Origin: Solen grandis
Lineage: Eukaryota; Mollusca; Bivalvia; Adapedonta; Solenidae
DNA: 64,000 nt
NCBI GenBank assembly: GCA_021229015.1
Contig: CM037781.1
Coordinates: 70,888,173 to 70,952,172 of the forward strand
Reading direction: 5' to 3'
Positions 22,456 to 36,060 of the stretch are shown piece after piece. The notes under the pieces were generated by a model. It ran no database searches, was not told the DNA's origin, and worked only from the letters and a program-made list of their open reading frames with translations. Made by a program: the position numbers and the translations under genes. Each line of letters starts with the position of its first letter. The first letter of the stretch is position 1.

Positions 22456-25124
22456 GATTTAATAGTTGGAAATTTCCCTTTGTCAGTGCAGCTTTTTGAA
22501 ATACCACGGACCAAATAATTTGACAATCTTGGTAGACACTACAGATTTAAAACATCTGCGCATTAGGCTTCGTTTCGCGGGCTACAAACGAAACCGGATG
22601 TTACGTTTTTGTTGAATAAGGATCTGTCAGGGTCGAACAAAAATTCCGAAATCTTGTGTTTCCTATTTTTAGCATTCTACTCTTTCATTTACCTTAAAAA
22701 GGTGCAGTTCGCAGGGGACAAAAATTTTAACTTTTAAAAAAAACAGAGATCTAAAAAATCGTTTCCCCCAAATTTTTTCTTTTGACTAAATTTTTCAATG
22801 ACCAAAGGGAAATTTTGCAAAATATATAATAACCAATTTAAAGGCCTAATTTTATTCCGCTTCTTACTGTTTGGGTTTTACAGGAATCGGGGTGAAAAAA
22901 ACGGCCTAACGGGGACAAAAAAAAGGAACACAGAGGAAATTTTGGGAATCAAAATTTTAAATTTTAAAAATTTGTTAAATAAATTTCATTTCAAGGTAGA
23001 AATCAATAGAAGTTTGAATAAAAAAACGACGGGGTTTTTTAAAAAAAAACCTTTTACAAAAAATGAAATTTTAAAAATGGTATATTACTGTTTCAAGTAG
23101 TGAGTAAACCCCTTTTTTAAATTTACTGATATTTTCCCCATTTCCCCCGAAAAGCTTAAAATAAGTACTATACACATAAGTAGCTTTTCCCTTTAATAAA
23201 AAAAGTGTGCTGCTGTGTAAAAGGTGCAACACAAGTGATTGTGCCGACATAAATTCTCAATGCAGTGAATATGTCGTGCCGTAAGCTTTAATTTTACATG
23301 CTAACCTTAGCGTTTTATGTTTTTTTTTTATCTCCTCACAATACCCCCCCTTTTTTGTTTTTTTCTTTCCTGCTCGCATTTCTTATCTATTTTTATTTTG
23401 AAAAAAACCCTTCCTTTTCTCTTTCAATATTAAACAAGGGAAATTTTTGGTTTCAGTGGAATATCATTTTTATTCATCGCGTGGGAGGAATATCAATAGT
23501 TTTACGAGCCACAAGTGAAAAATTGTTTTTTCCTCACGAGTGAAAAAAATTTTATTCCCTGAAAACAACATTTTTTTATTTATTTAAGCTTTTCTGCCAC
23601 GCTTTACACTTTGTAACTGAGCTCATCATTAATTTTTCGCCTTCTAAAACATTTTCGGTAGAGTAATCAACATTTCTTTCAAATAATTTTTGAAAAAAAA
23701 AAAAATTTTAAGGTAGAATCAATTGAAATTTTGTGATTACGAAATTACGACAGTGTTTTTTTTTTTTTTAAAAAATTACAATAGAGAGTGTAATTGGGAC
23801 CGTTACAAACCGTGAAAAATTTTAATAATATAATGTTAGTTTGAAAAATGATTACATGTATTTCCATTTTAATTCCTGATATTTCCCCATAATCCACCAA
23901 AAAGCTTAAATAAATGTGGCTTTTCCCCCAATATTACACAAACATTTTCCCTGATTTGTTTTAAAAGCTTTGTTTTCTTCTTCCCCGTATATGTCTTACA
24001 AATTTAATAAACATTATACACAGTAAAAATTTTCTTCCATATGTTATGAAGGTAATCCGAGAAAAAAAATGATTTGTTTTTCGTTGTTTATTATCGGTTT
24101 TATTCAGTCCGTTATCCATTTACATGTACAGCACTACTTGACCGCGCTCAAAACAAACAGAACATACTTTTATCCAACACAGGTATCAACAAAGCAACAA
24201 TGCGTTATGTACAAACATAACTTTTACAAAGAATGTTCTAGTTCCGAAATAATTTTGTAAAATTAAGATGTATATAAGAGAGTATAAATTACACTGTAGG
24301 GTTTAAGGGGATGGGTGAAAAACATTGAAAAAAACAAATCATTAATTAAGTTTGGGATAAATACAGATAAGAGTGGGTGACATTTGGGGTCAGAATATTG
24401 AGTGAGTGAGTGATGAGAGGGTGTATAGAGAAATAGAAAGATAGAAAAAATACTAACATACAGAAAGAGGGAGCCAACATCATAACAGAAGAACAAACTG
24501 ACAGTAAAGATTTTTTTTTTTTTAATAGACTTTACAAATTAGTGCATGTACGAGTATCCCGACACCCGAAAATACAAGGGATTTGTTACAAATAATTCAG
24601 GAAGTTGCTAGATAGTTTTAAATTTTATTTTTAAATCATTTGATAGAAATTTAAGAGAAGAGATAATTTTCGAGATAATGATGGGAATTTGAACAACGGT
24701 GCATGCAATTAAACCCCGATTTTAGCTTTCCTCCATCCAGATGTCATTTTTTCACAGTCACACCTTTAAGATCTGCCATTAACGAAGCTTTTTCACTTGT
24801 AAATTTAAGGGGGCCAAGTCTAAAAAAAAATCCAATCCAAGTGGCCAGGCATAATTTTGTGCTGGGTTGAAATAAGTGAATAGACGGAAAGTGTAAACTA
24901 CTTATCACTATACGATTTAGGTCAGTTTATATTTTGTTTAAAATGAATTATCTTAATGTATTAAAAAGAAAGTGGCTGCATTTGTAAATAGTTTTTTAAA
25001 AAATTTCTGAAATGTTAAATAACATTTTTTAAACCCGTTATTTCAATATAAAGAGAAGAAAATTGGAAGTTTTTTAGACCTAGTTTAAGAAACAAGCAAC
25101 GTTTTGTGTACCTGCTTTAAGAGA
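22456..25124. other. Gene-free noisy stretch
   Basis: Homopolymer-rich and AT-rich. Several runs look inflated or shortened. No gene can be supported. The 100-codon frame at 22798-23100 is lysine and phenylalanine biased, as AT-rich noise would be. Confidence 0.4.
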
Positions 25125-25240
25125 GGGAGACACATTATTATTAGACATGGGATCCCCCTTTCCCCTCGTCCGTCTGTCGCTTGTCACAGTTCTTCCGTCA
25201 CGATTCAGCGGGTGAAAAACCTGTTCCAGAGATACTCTTG
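25125..25240 (+). mobile_element. Fragment related to the 12979-13105 element
   Basis: GAGACACATTATTATTAGAC, GGGATCCCCCTTTCCCC and a GTCCGTCTGTCGC run follow the same order as at 12979-13105. The opening hairpin is lost. It supports a second hairpin-ended family in this genome. Confidence 0.4.
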
Positions 25241-25360
25241 TTCTTATTGATACTCATTTTTTTACTGAACATTATTCAGTATGTTTTAACTTTTGTTTAA
25301 TAAATTATTTGCAATGCCTAAATATTATGATTCATATTTCTTTCATTACAATTTGGTTCT

Positions 25361-25418
25361 CCAAATGACTGATTACTGTCGGTGGACGTTTAAACCCAAC
25401 AAACAAACAAACAAACAG
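25361..25418 (+). mobile_element. SINE family A 3' tail only
   Basis: CCAAATGACTGATTACTGTC then GGTGGACGTTTAAACCC and AACAAACAAACAAACAAACA match the 3' end of family A. The 5' part is absent, as expected for a 5'-truncated reverse transcript or a LINE end that shares this tail. Confidence 0.65.
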
Positions 25419-25694
25419 TTTCGTTCATCATTTTAAATTCTAAATAGCTTTGAAAAAGTAAAAAAAAACTTTTCAAATAACTATGTAACAAATCAACAAC
25501 AATGATTTTCTTTTTGTGTTAGGTATATTTTTTAAGGAAAATTTCTTTAATTAGTAAATAGTTTATTTTCTTTATTAATAAACTTTTATTTTTCAAAAAA
25601 TATTGTCTGACGGTTATATTTACTAGTAGGGTTAAACTATGGTCATTGAAATTTTGATTTAAATTTATGTTTAAAAATACATTCGAAAATCGCA

Positions 25695-25727
<33 letters not shown>

Positions 25728-26121
25728 AAAACTTTGAATGATTTTTAAGGCTTTAATTTAGCAAGATCAATTTCCGTTGATTTGAAAAAAAGAAAATCGG
25801 GGTTTTTAAAAGAAAGATACAGAAGATAATAACAAGACAATGTATCCGCTAGTCGAAAAACTCAGTCAGGTTGATTTTAGCTTATATAAAACTTGTAGTT
25901 TAAGGGTTATAACACAAATAATAATAATAAAAAAAATCACGTAAAAATTCAAACTAATATATAATTTTAGCCAAGATAATTTTGTCTTTAGTTAAAACTT
26001 TGTATTTTTTATTTTTTATCTTTACGCATATTGTATATAAAGTAATAAAACTTTTAATAATCAACTTAAGAACTTTTGTACTCAGGGGTAATCTTTTTAT
26101 CTTTTTTTTTTCCCTTTCAGC

Positions 26122-27935
26122 ATTCCTCTGGGGACATACGAAACAAAAAATTTGTGCGTTTTATATTTTCATTGTCGCGTCAAAATCTCGTAAAACAAAG
26201 ACCACATGCAAACCCTACAAAAGGGAAAAAATACACGTGTTCTTGTGTAAGGAAAAAATGGTTATTACATCACTTGGGGGAGCGAAGTAAAAATAAAAGT
26301 TTATGTATAAGTTAAAATTTAGGAAAATCTAAGTTTATTATATTATCGTCAGCAAAAAGCATTGATCCCCAAAAAAGCTTATCCAAAACATATATAGTCA
26401 GAATTCAAACCCCAATCAGTAAATGCAGGAACACACTGGAGAAAATCATTCAAGGCTGAGTGTGAGCATGTGTGTGGTACAAGCAAAACTTTAAGATTCA
26501 TATGCGAAAACTACAGGGGAAAAGCCATACAAGTGTACTGTATGTGTATGCATTTTCCAGAAACAAACCTATTGCACACAGGGAAAAAACCCACTTGCAC
26601 ACAGGAAACGGCATACAGAGAAGAGCCATACAAGTGTTGGTGTGAGTATGCATGCAATAATAAGAAATTTTTAAGCTGCACATGACAAAACATACAAGAG
26701 AAAACCCCACAAGTGCACGGTGTGTGAATATACATCTACTAACAAATAAATTTTACAGTGCCATGAGAATAATACAGGAGAAAAACCAATCAGTTACGTG
26801 TGCAATTATCATCTGGTGATCAGCCAAAATTGACCACACCATGAGAATCAAAAAGGAAAAAAAGCCATACAAATGTCAGTTTGTAATAGAATGTACTGTC
26901 AAGTCAAGTTTGACTGTGCACATGAGAAAACATACAGGCGAAAAGCCAAAAACCGTGTACAGTGTGAAAATAGATGTAGTGATAAATCAAGATACAGCAA
27001 CATTAGATTACATACAGGGAAAAACCATACAAGTTACCTTGTGTGATTACGATGTAGGATAGGTCGTTTGGGCCCCCGCACATGGAACTCAACTAAAGAA
27101 AAGCCTACAAGTGTACTGTGTGTTTTTAGCATTAGTCAAAGTCTAATTGACACGACATATTAGAAACATAACGGAGAAAAACCAAAAAAATTGTACTGTT
27201 TTGAATATTCATGTAGTAGCAAGTCAGTTTGATGCACACATGAAAAAAAATACAGGCGAAAAACCAACCCGTGTACAGTGTGTGAATACGCAGTAGTGAT
27301 AAATAGGATTGGCAGCACCATTAGTTTACATACAGGGGAAAAACCAACAAGTGTCCCTTTGTGTGATTACGATGTAGTGATAGGCATGCTTGGCCCCGCA
27401 CATGAGAACTCAACTAAAAAAAAGCCATACAAGTGCACTGTGTGTAATTATGCGTCTAGTCAAAAGTCTACATTGACACGACATATTAGAATACAAAACG
27501 GAAAAAAAACCATACAAATGTACTGTTTGTGAATTTTCATGTAGATTGAAGTCAGTCTTGCCCTCGCACATGAAAAACATACAGGAAAAAAACCCATTAA
27601 GTTATATGTGTGGAGTGGTAGCATCTAGTTTAACAAAAACTTTAATTTTGCACATGAGAATCCATACAGGAGAAACGCCACACACGTGTACAGAGTGTGA
27701 ATTGCAGTACTAATATGTCAGGCTTGTTTACGCACATGAAGAAGCATAAAAGGGGAAAAACCAGAAGAAAAAATAAACAAATTTTTTGTGAATTTTGTTT
27801 AGTTTTAAAGCCGTCTGACTTGAACATGTTATACATGCGAATAAAGGCTCTACGTGTTTGAATATGTATCAGATGGACTTGCCCGTCACATGTATTAAGG
27901 TTCCACACGGGAAAAATTGCTATTAAAATGTTTTA
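26122..27935 (+). pseudogene. C2H2 zinc-finger array exon, frame-disrupted
   Basis: A poly-pyrimidine tract and CAG at 26108-26121 could be a splice acceptor. From about 26209 to 27935 the linker TGEKP and its following Y-x-C recur about every 84 bp (28 codons), roughly 17 times, for example near 26514, 26690, 26930, 27335, 27495 and 27665. Readable fingers include YKCTVCNYASSQKSTLTRH at 27420-27490, where the fourth ligand is Q instead of H. Such arrays are nuclear DNA-binding proteins. No frame stays open for more than about 85 codons. The indels often sit in A or C runs inside a low-quality block, so sequencing error is as likely as decay. I cannot tell these apart here. Confidence 0.75.
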
Positions 27936-28499
27936 TGTTTGAGTATATTGAAACATCCCAAATAATGTTATGATTGGTTTTGCATGATAGAAATTATCGT
28001 ATTTGTGTTCCTTGAAAACCATTTTTTTTTTATAACTTTTTTTTTATACAATACACATTTTAATGACCCATTTGTATTACATGTATATTTTAAAATATTT
28101 AACAGCACATATTTTTATTGTTTTTACTTTTTTTTACGGTAAAATTTGCTATTTAGAAACCACCATTCCACAAAAAATAGTCTCAATAACGATGTGGTCA
28201 AATAGTTCTTTTCAGTAAATCAAATAGGACTTGAAAAATGTTTGGCTCCCCAAAAAGAGTTGTCTTTATAATGAAGGGTCTTAATTCCCAGTGGTCTTTA
28301 AAACGAGATTTTATGTATATCAATGTGCATGATTATAAGTTGTTGAATGGAAGGGCCTCCCTGGCCCAGTTAACGGCCATGATGGTGATAATAAAACTGT
28401 TTACACTTATCAATACTGGTCGTGTTCACCCACCATCCCATTACCCAACCATGACGCAAAGGGCCCCGTAAACCTGACCTTGAAAAAAGCTGGATCATT
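27936..28499. other. Gene-free stretch after the finger array
   Basis: Could hold the 3' untranslated region of the zinc-finger gene. No clear polyadenylation site stands out among the AT-rich text. Confidence 0.3.
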
Positions 28500-31400
28500 G
28501 TGTGTAGTATTTTTGGAATAAAAGTTAAAAAAATTTTAAGAAAAATTTTTTTTTTGAAAATCAGTTTGGTTAAAAAAGTATTTTAATTTAAAACATGAAC
28601 AAAAAAACAAATCAAACTTTTTTGAAAAAGATTTATGGAAGTTAATAAAATAATAGTTTTATGGAAAGACTTTTAAAAAAATATAAGGGAAGAAATGAAG
28701 TTAAAAAATTAACAGATATAAAGAAGTAAAAAAATTATAAAAAACCCTATTTTTAAAAAGTTTCAATTATGTTTATGATAATTTTGTTGCAATTGAAATA
28801 ATTTCTTCTTTTAAAATTTAATAAACCATTTATTTGGGACAAGCAGTTTTAGTTTATTCAAATTTTTAATTATCAATTTTATTAAATTTTTAACAAACTA
28901 TGGAAAAATAATAAATTAGTTGCTTCAATAAAATTTCTATTTCTTACAATAAAACTAAGATGATATAAAATTTAGAAAAAAAAAAGATAAATTTTTTGGA
29001 TACTGGGACTATCCTAAAATCATCCACTTCATTCAAAAAAAAAATAAAAAGTAATAGGTATGTTTAAAGATAAATTTAAAAGGGGTATAAAAGACTAAAA
29101 TAGTTTATTTAAGAAGTAAAGCTTATTCTTTTACTTCAATAAAATGAAACACAAAAGTCTGGATTGTCACACCCGTTCCGTTCTCGCATTAAAAGAAGTA
29201 AAGAAATTTAAAAAGGAATGGGTAACAAAAATTTAAAAAAATTAATATTTAAAAATTAAAAAAATTTTTTATTTAATGAAACAGAAAAAAATGAATAAAT
29301 GTAACTTTAAAAATTCTGATAAAGAAATGAAATTTTAATAAAGTAAAAAAAAAAAAGTAGTCTCCAATGATATAAAAGATATATATAAATAAGGGAATAG
29401 ATATTTTCCCTTTTTTATGTAGTTTCCCAGAAACAAATCCATTTAAGCATTCCCCAAAAATAAAACAATCCTCTATTTTTTTGATCTTTAAAAGGGAGTA
29501 TAAAAACATTTAAATTGGGTTCTTTAGGGAACGGCTGTGAAACTTATCATTTTATCACCCCCAGTTGCATAAAATATTCTTTCATTGTTCAAAAACATTT
29601 TAAAAGGTTTTTTTACAGCATGTTGTTCCTTTTTTTCATTTGTTCATTAATAAAATCTAACTTTGTGTTCTTTCTTTATTCCTTTCTCACGTGCAGTTTG
29701 AAATTGTTCCATTGCTTTATCAGTCTTTTTTTCTCTTATCGCATCCTTTTTACCAATATAGAAAAAAAAAATTATACCTGAAAATGAAAATGCATTAACC
29801 ACTGCTCCACCAATCATCACGCTATTATTGCCATTTTATATGGAAAAAAAAAGTTCCACTACTTCAAATACAGCAGGAATAATACCTTGTTTAACCAACA
29901 TATCTCTTTAAAAAGAGCTAGAAAATATCATAGTTAACATTGAAACTCACAAAAATTTTAAATTACTCAGGAAGGTTTTTTTTAAAACCTTTTTAATTAT
30001 TTCTGCAAAACCCAATTTTTTTTTAAAACAAAAACTACCCCTGCTGATAAGCGTATTAACAATTTGTTTTTCATCCGCCATTTTTTAGAAAAAAAATTTT
30101 GTTTTAAGCTAGGGAATATTAGGGTGAAGTCCAGCTAGGGAACGGCTGTAAAACACTGCGTATGGACTTCTTTCCACCTTTCCCGTAGGCACAAAAGATC
30201 AAATGGACAATTTTTTTTTGTGGTTCAACTTTTTTTGTGGTTTTTTTCTTTCTTGGGTTTGTATGTGTTTCATTTGTTTAGAATTATTTATATAATCCTA
30301 ACCAAAAACTCCGACTAAACAAAAAGGAAAAATTTTTGTATTTTTTTAAGGGAGAAATCCAACTGTGAAACACTATGTTGTTTCCTTTAACTTATTATTG
30401 TGTTCCGTAGCCGGCTTTGCCCGTCCTCTTTTGTAATAGTTTTTAATTGAATTTTTTTTCTTCTTTTTTTCCTTTTCTTTTCTTTTTAATTCGCTTTCTT
30501 TTTTTTACTTCTGCACCTTTTACCAGCGATACCTTTTGTTTTTTTATTTTTATTTTAACTTGGGAACTGTGAGCCTCAGGGTTTTCTCATTTTTTTTTAT
30601 TAGGATATTTTATTTTTTTTAAACGGGTTATTTTCACGGGTGTATTTTAAACTGTTAGTAAAGTGTCCGCACCGGGCTTTGCCCGAAGCAATATACTAGC
30701 AGTTGTTATCTAGTAGTAAAAAGGGAAGATACATCCCATATCATAAAAAAATTTCCCAAAACAATGTTTTTTAAAGCATGATTGATAAATGGATCTTTTT
30801 CTAAATTTTGTATTGTTTGGTGGATTAAAACTTTAAAAAATTTTTTGATACACCCAAAACAATAATAATAAAAAAATTCCTATTTCTTGCCCAACTTTCC
30901 AACTAGTTTTATATCTAAGTAAAATTTTTTTTTTTGTTTGGTGTTATTTTATCAATGTTGACTTTGTAAGCTTTACCAAGATATTGTTTATTCCCCACCA
31001 GCAACTTAGGAAACTTTCAGTTTTTTTTATCTATAGTGCTAGGATAAAGTCGGCTGCGTAGATTATGGATTTGTCCGGCTGTGGACTTTGTGCAGAGCAC
31101 GGTTCCCTTGTCCAGCTGCGGAGCATTGTAAAACACTATTTTGATTAAGAAATTTTTTGGCATCCATTTTTTATTTAATTTTTTTAATTTTATTATAAGA
31201 AATTTTTTTAAAATTTTCCAATCCAATTTGATAAAAATAAAATTTTTTAAACCAGATGTTTTTTGATGAGGTTGTTGCATTTTTTAAGCTTATTATTTAA
31301 AAATAAGGGGTTTTAAAATTCTTAAATTACTTAAGATTATATTTTTAACCTTAAGGGTAAAATTTAAAAACAACAAAAAAATTTGTGGGTTGAAGTTTTT

Positions 31401-32215
31401 TTTTTAATTAAAAATTTTTTTTTTTTTTCAATTTTTTTTTTAAAATTCTTTCCTTTCTTCTATGTGGGGAAAACATCTTTTTCTTTAAATTTTTTCAAAA
31501 TATCCCTTTTTATATAAAAAATACAAACCCATTTTTTTTTGTTCCCTAAGATCTTTAAAATGAATTAATCTTTGTGAAATAACCCCATAATTTTGTTCTG
31601 CATGTCTACCTGAAAAAGCTAACTCTGTAACTATTTTTTTTTCTTTTTTTAATTGTTTAGTTGCACTACAGTCATCTATAATATTAGGTTGGTTTTCCCT
31701 TGATATTTTTTAAAAGAATTTTTTCTTAATAATTCTTGTTTTTTTTCTTTCCTTTAAAAATGTTCCACGCGGGATTTTGCCAACAATAGGATTAAAAATT
31801 TTAAAATTTCTTTTTTTTTGGATTTCTAAAAATCACCAACCCATTGTCTATTTTTATAAGTTTTATTCCATTGAATAGTAACATGTATAATAATATAATG
31901 AATAACCTCATAACTTTTTCTAAAAAAAAAAAACAAATTCTTTTTTTCCACATCCATTTTCCACAGAAAATTGAACAGTGGGGATTTTTTGGGGAAATTT
32001 TAAAATTTCTTGTCTAACCTTTATTTTCATCCATTTTATAAAATTTATTTTTTAGTAATACTAGTAATTTTAGAAATTATTTAGTAATTATTTTATATAT
32101 ACGAATTCCCTACAAATTCCATAGGAACGCTGCTCTGCATAATCACAATTTTTTTAAATCTTCCATTTTCAAAATTAATTTGTGATTTTGTTAACAATAG
32201 ATAAACTTTTATTGG

Positions 32216-32434
32216 TCATCCGACCTGGTCTTTTGTTATTTGTATAGTTATACCTTCGAGCATTTTAATTTTTCCCCTGAAATGGAGAGTTATACCCTTA
32301 ACGTAAATCAAACCATATGCATAACGTTTTTTTAGTATTTTTCTAATTTTTACATTGGTAAAAAATTTAATTTTTTTATATCTTACTAATTTCTTTATCA
32401 CTTTTGAATTAAAAGAAAGAATTTTTTTTCTCAT
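32216..32434 (-). CDS. Unassigned AT-rich frame, possible coding remnant
   Basis: A 72-codon minus-strand frame, very Lys/Ile rich at its start and more mixed toward the end, where it reads YGLIYVKGITLHFRGKIKM. It stops about 95 bp before a copy of the GC-rich motif at 32123. The frame remains open upstream of the first Met for a short distance, so the start is unknown. I do not recognise a family. It may be part of a longer gene broken by sequence errors. Confidence 0.2.
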   Translation of the reverse strand: MRKKILSFNSKVIKKLVRYKKIKFFTNVKIRKILKKRYAYGLIYVKGITLHFRGKIKMLEGITIQITKDQVG

Positions 32435-35400
32435 CCCCTTTTGATAACCTCTTTCCTTGACTGAAAATTTTGATTTGGAACCCCTTTCTATTTTTTTTTT
32501 CCCTATTTGTTATTTTGGTTTAAAAAAATGTTCTGTTGATGCTTATCCTCTTAAAAAACATTAAAATCCCTTTTCATACTTCAGCCGGAACATTTAGATT
32601 AATTTTCCAAAGTGTATCAATTTATTTTTTTTTATTTTCCTATTTAAGTATTCTATCATATAAAAAAACCCATCTTACCACTAAATCATTTTAAATTTTT
32701 CTAGCAATTCAAATCGAAACCTTTTCAAATTCTAAACAAATTTTCTTAATAACATAAGAAGCATTTTTACACTAATTTAACACATTATTATAATCATTAA
32801 ATGTAAGTTCATATTCAAGTTATCTCTGCCAGCTTGAAAAAAAAGGCATATGTATTCTAATTAATTCAAAACTAGAGGAATACAAAATCTTTTTAAAGTT
32901 TTTAAAATGGCTTCATCTTGGGTATGAGGAAGCATTCCCAGCCCAACTCTAGTCTTAACATGTTTTTTTTTCCCAATTCCTTGGTATGCCATATTTTCAC
33001 GTTCTGTAGTAGCTTCCATAAATAAATATAACAATGATAATACACTATATAAATTGCCTTACTTCTTTTCCCGATATTTTTTTTACAGTTTTCTTAATTT
33101 TGATCTTCCTATTTTTTGGTATTTTGTTGCATTTGCACACTATCATTTTTGTTTCAATTTCAAATGCTAATCTTGTTTTTCCCCGGGAAACAAAAAACAC
33201 ATTACCACTTAGATTAGGAAATCTACTAACAATTGTTGTTTTTTGATCAATAGTTAAAGGGATTTTTGTTATTACAACACTTTGACGAATACCTCTAATA
33301 CCTCGGGTTCTCTTATTTTCTGTATGGGTTTAGTTTTTCTCCGTAAGCTCCCCTTTTTTTAGGGGAAATTTTTAATTTTTTTTAAAACGGGAATTTTTTA
33401 TTCCATAGTGCCCGAAAACCGAAAAAATCCGTATTAAAGGGCAGAAGGGGGATATGTTTTTTGAAAACCTGTATAGATGAAGATGATTATGTGATTATGA
33501 TAGGAAACTCCTTTATAATGAAATGATGAAAAAAGTCAAAGTAGTGCATTGATATTTTTTATAAAAAGTTGTACAGGAACAACCCCCGAATATTTATTTA
33601 AACATAGACAATTGTTTTATGAAAGAAACCAAGACCATGAGGGAAATTTTAAACATTAATAAAAAAGGATAAATTCAAAGACCTGTGTTATATGTTTTAG
33701 ATGGAAAAAAGAATACCTATTCAATTACGAAACAAACGATTCTAAAAAACATTAAAATATTATTCATTGAACCCCTTCAGAGGGAAATATCGATTTATTT
33801 TGTTTTTGAAGGGTTTTTGGGTAGATGATTTTCAATCTTATTTTACAAGGGTTTGTCAGGTAGAAAAAAATTTTTCTCAATTAATTTAGGGAAAAGTAAG
33901 TTTTAAAAATAAGAAAATAACATTAATACTATAGAAATGATTTATTACCCAGAGCAGCTGAAAACTGCAGCAATCTGCTGAAACGTAATGGGAAACATCT
34001 TTTTTGAAGAAATAGAGTAAAGAAATAGTTTGGGAAATTTAACAAGGGAAAACAAAAAATTATAGTAAAAGAAAATGGGTGGGGTCCTTAAGCAAGACCA
34101 CTGTAAAAGAAGAAATTGTAAATGGATTAGCAAATTAAATGAAACAAATAAAAACTTAGCAAGAAAAAAAATAAATTAGAAAAAGCAAAGGAAAATAATG
34201 AAAAATTCCAAATAGAAAGAATCACTAAAAGAATAAGTGATTTAGAGGTAAGAGAACTTTAAGATTAGAAATACTTGAAACAAAAAGAGATAAACTAAAA
34301 CCAAAAAAAAAAAAAAAGAGACAAACATAAAATATTAAAAGAAGATACAAAAATTACAGAAAGAAAAAAAACTTTTTTTGAGAAAAAGGGATAACAATTG
34401 TTTGTATTTTAAATGCTTTTGGAATGATTATTGGGGTTATTTGAACTTTTATTTGGTGGTGGTGGAACTGTAACACCCAAAACCCCCTGGAAAAGGGGGA
34501 AAAAGTAAGAGATTGGATAAAAAAACAAATTGGGAATATTGCAAACTATTAGCAAAAATTGCAGGAAAGGCTGCAGCTGATTACCTGGGTTTTTTGGGGC
34601 TATTGTATCTTGGGTTTTTAAAAACAACAAAAGTTGTTGCAGGTTTGGAAAAAATTATGGGGTTTTTTTAAATTTTTGTTATAGGAATGATTTTTTCACT
34701 GTTAGAGAAATACCGTAATAAAAAAGCTAAAGTCCTACTGTAATACTTTTCCCGTTATAATGCTTTTTTTTACTTTGTTATCCGTTGTTTCAAAGAATCA
34801 CTAGGGGTTTCACGGGCAGAGTCCGGTGGGGGAAACAATTGGTTTACTTTTTTTTGGGAAAGATTTTTTTGTTGGGTACCAATTATATCGTGGGTTGTGT
34901 AGATAGGTTCAACTGAGAAACTTTACTCATTATTTATTCAATGTTTGAATTTTTTTTTTTCTGCTACTACAATTTCTTTATAATCTTGTATTGTTCCAAA
35001 TTTTTAATTCCATTCAAGGAGACATATTAATCCTATCCCTAAACATAATCAATTTTCTTCTTTCTATTTTAATACACTTTTCATATTTTTTTATTTGAGT
35101 AGGTAATCAATTGGACTGTACGCATCTTTAACTTGCTAAAAATTTTTTTTTTGAGCATCAAATGCCATCCCGTTCCTAAAAAACTGTTTTGTTTGAGATT
35201 TTTCTCCAAGAAAACCCCCAAAATATATTTTATAGACCCAAATTTAAATTTTTTCAACTCCCGCTTTTGGGAAAAACCTTTTTCTCATCAAGAATAAAAG
35301 TTGTCCATATGTTTTTAAATTTATCTGTTGTTTATATAATCAATAGAACTTTTTTAGGGGGAGATATTCACATTTTTAAAAACCCCATGTCTTCCTCCCG

Positions 35401-36060
35401 GTACTTCGGGCCAAATGTCTTTTTGATAAATCTAAGTTTGAGAAATCTGCTTTTTTTTTGTGAAAATTATCTCTTTTAAAATTGTTCTTTCCCAACTGTA
35501 TGACTTGTTTTATATACATTCCAAGACCTTCTTTGTTCCCAATCTGTTTTTGACTACATTAAATCATACAAATTTTTCATAAACTTCTCTATCAAATTTT
35601 TTATTAAAAGCTTCCAAATTTTATTTTGTGGGAAAAGAAATAGTAATTCTTTTAAATTCTTCTTGTTTTATAATAAAAATGGAAAAAAAATAAAGCCCTT
35701 TTTCCCGGGCTTTGTGAGAGCACGGTTCCCTTGTCGGCTGTGAAACACTACCCACATTTTTTAGATTTTTTATGCAAAACCCCCCTCCCGTAGTTGAAAA
35801 CCAAAAAGCAAAGTTTAAATTTATTCTGCCAAAAAAACATCCCTCATTTCCCCCTTTTTACTATTTCTTCTGATTAACTTTAGGTAATAAATATTTTCAA
35901 ATATTGGGAAATCTACATTAAAAATTTTCATTCCGTTTTCCCTTGATGAAATTTTTATTTCTTGTTTTATATGTTAATATTCTTTTTTTTTAAACATCCT
36001 CCTTAAATAAAAAACACTTCATTATATTTAAAAGCTTCAGGGGTCATTTTTTATCGTAAA

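Noticed and set aside
31017..31280. 87-codon minus-strand frame
   Set aside because: Its first part is AT-driven and its second part is a translation of the GC-rich punctuating motif, so the frame mixes unrelated sequence.
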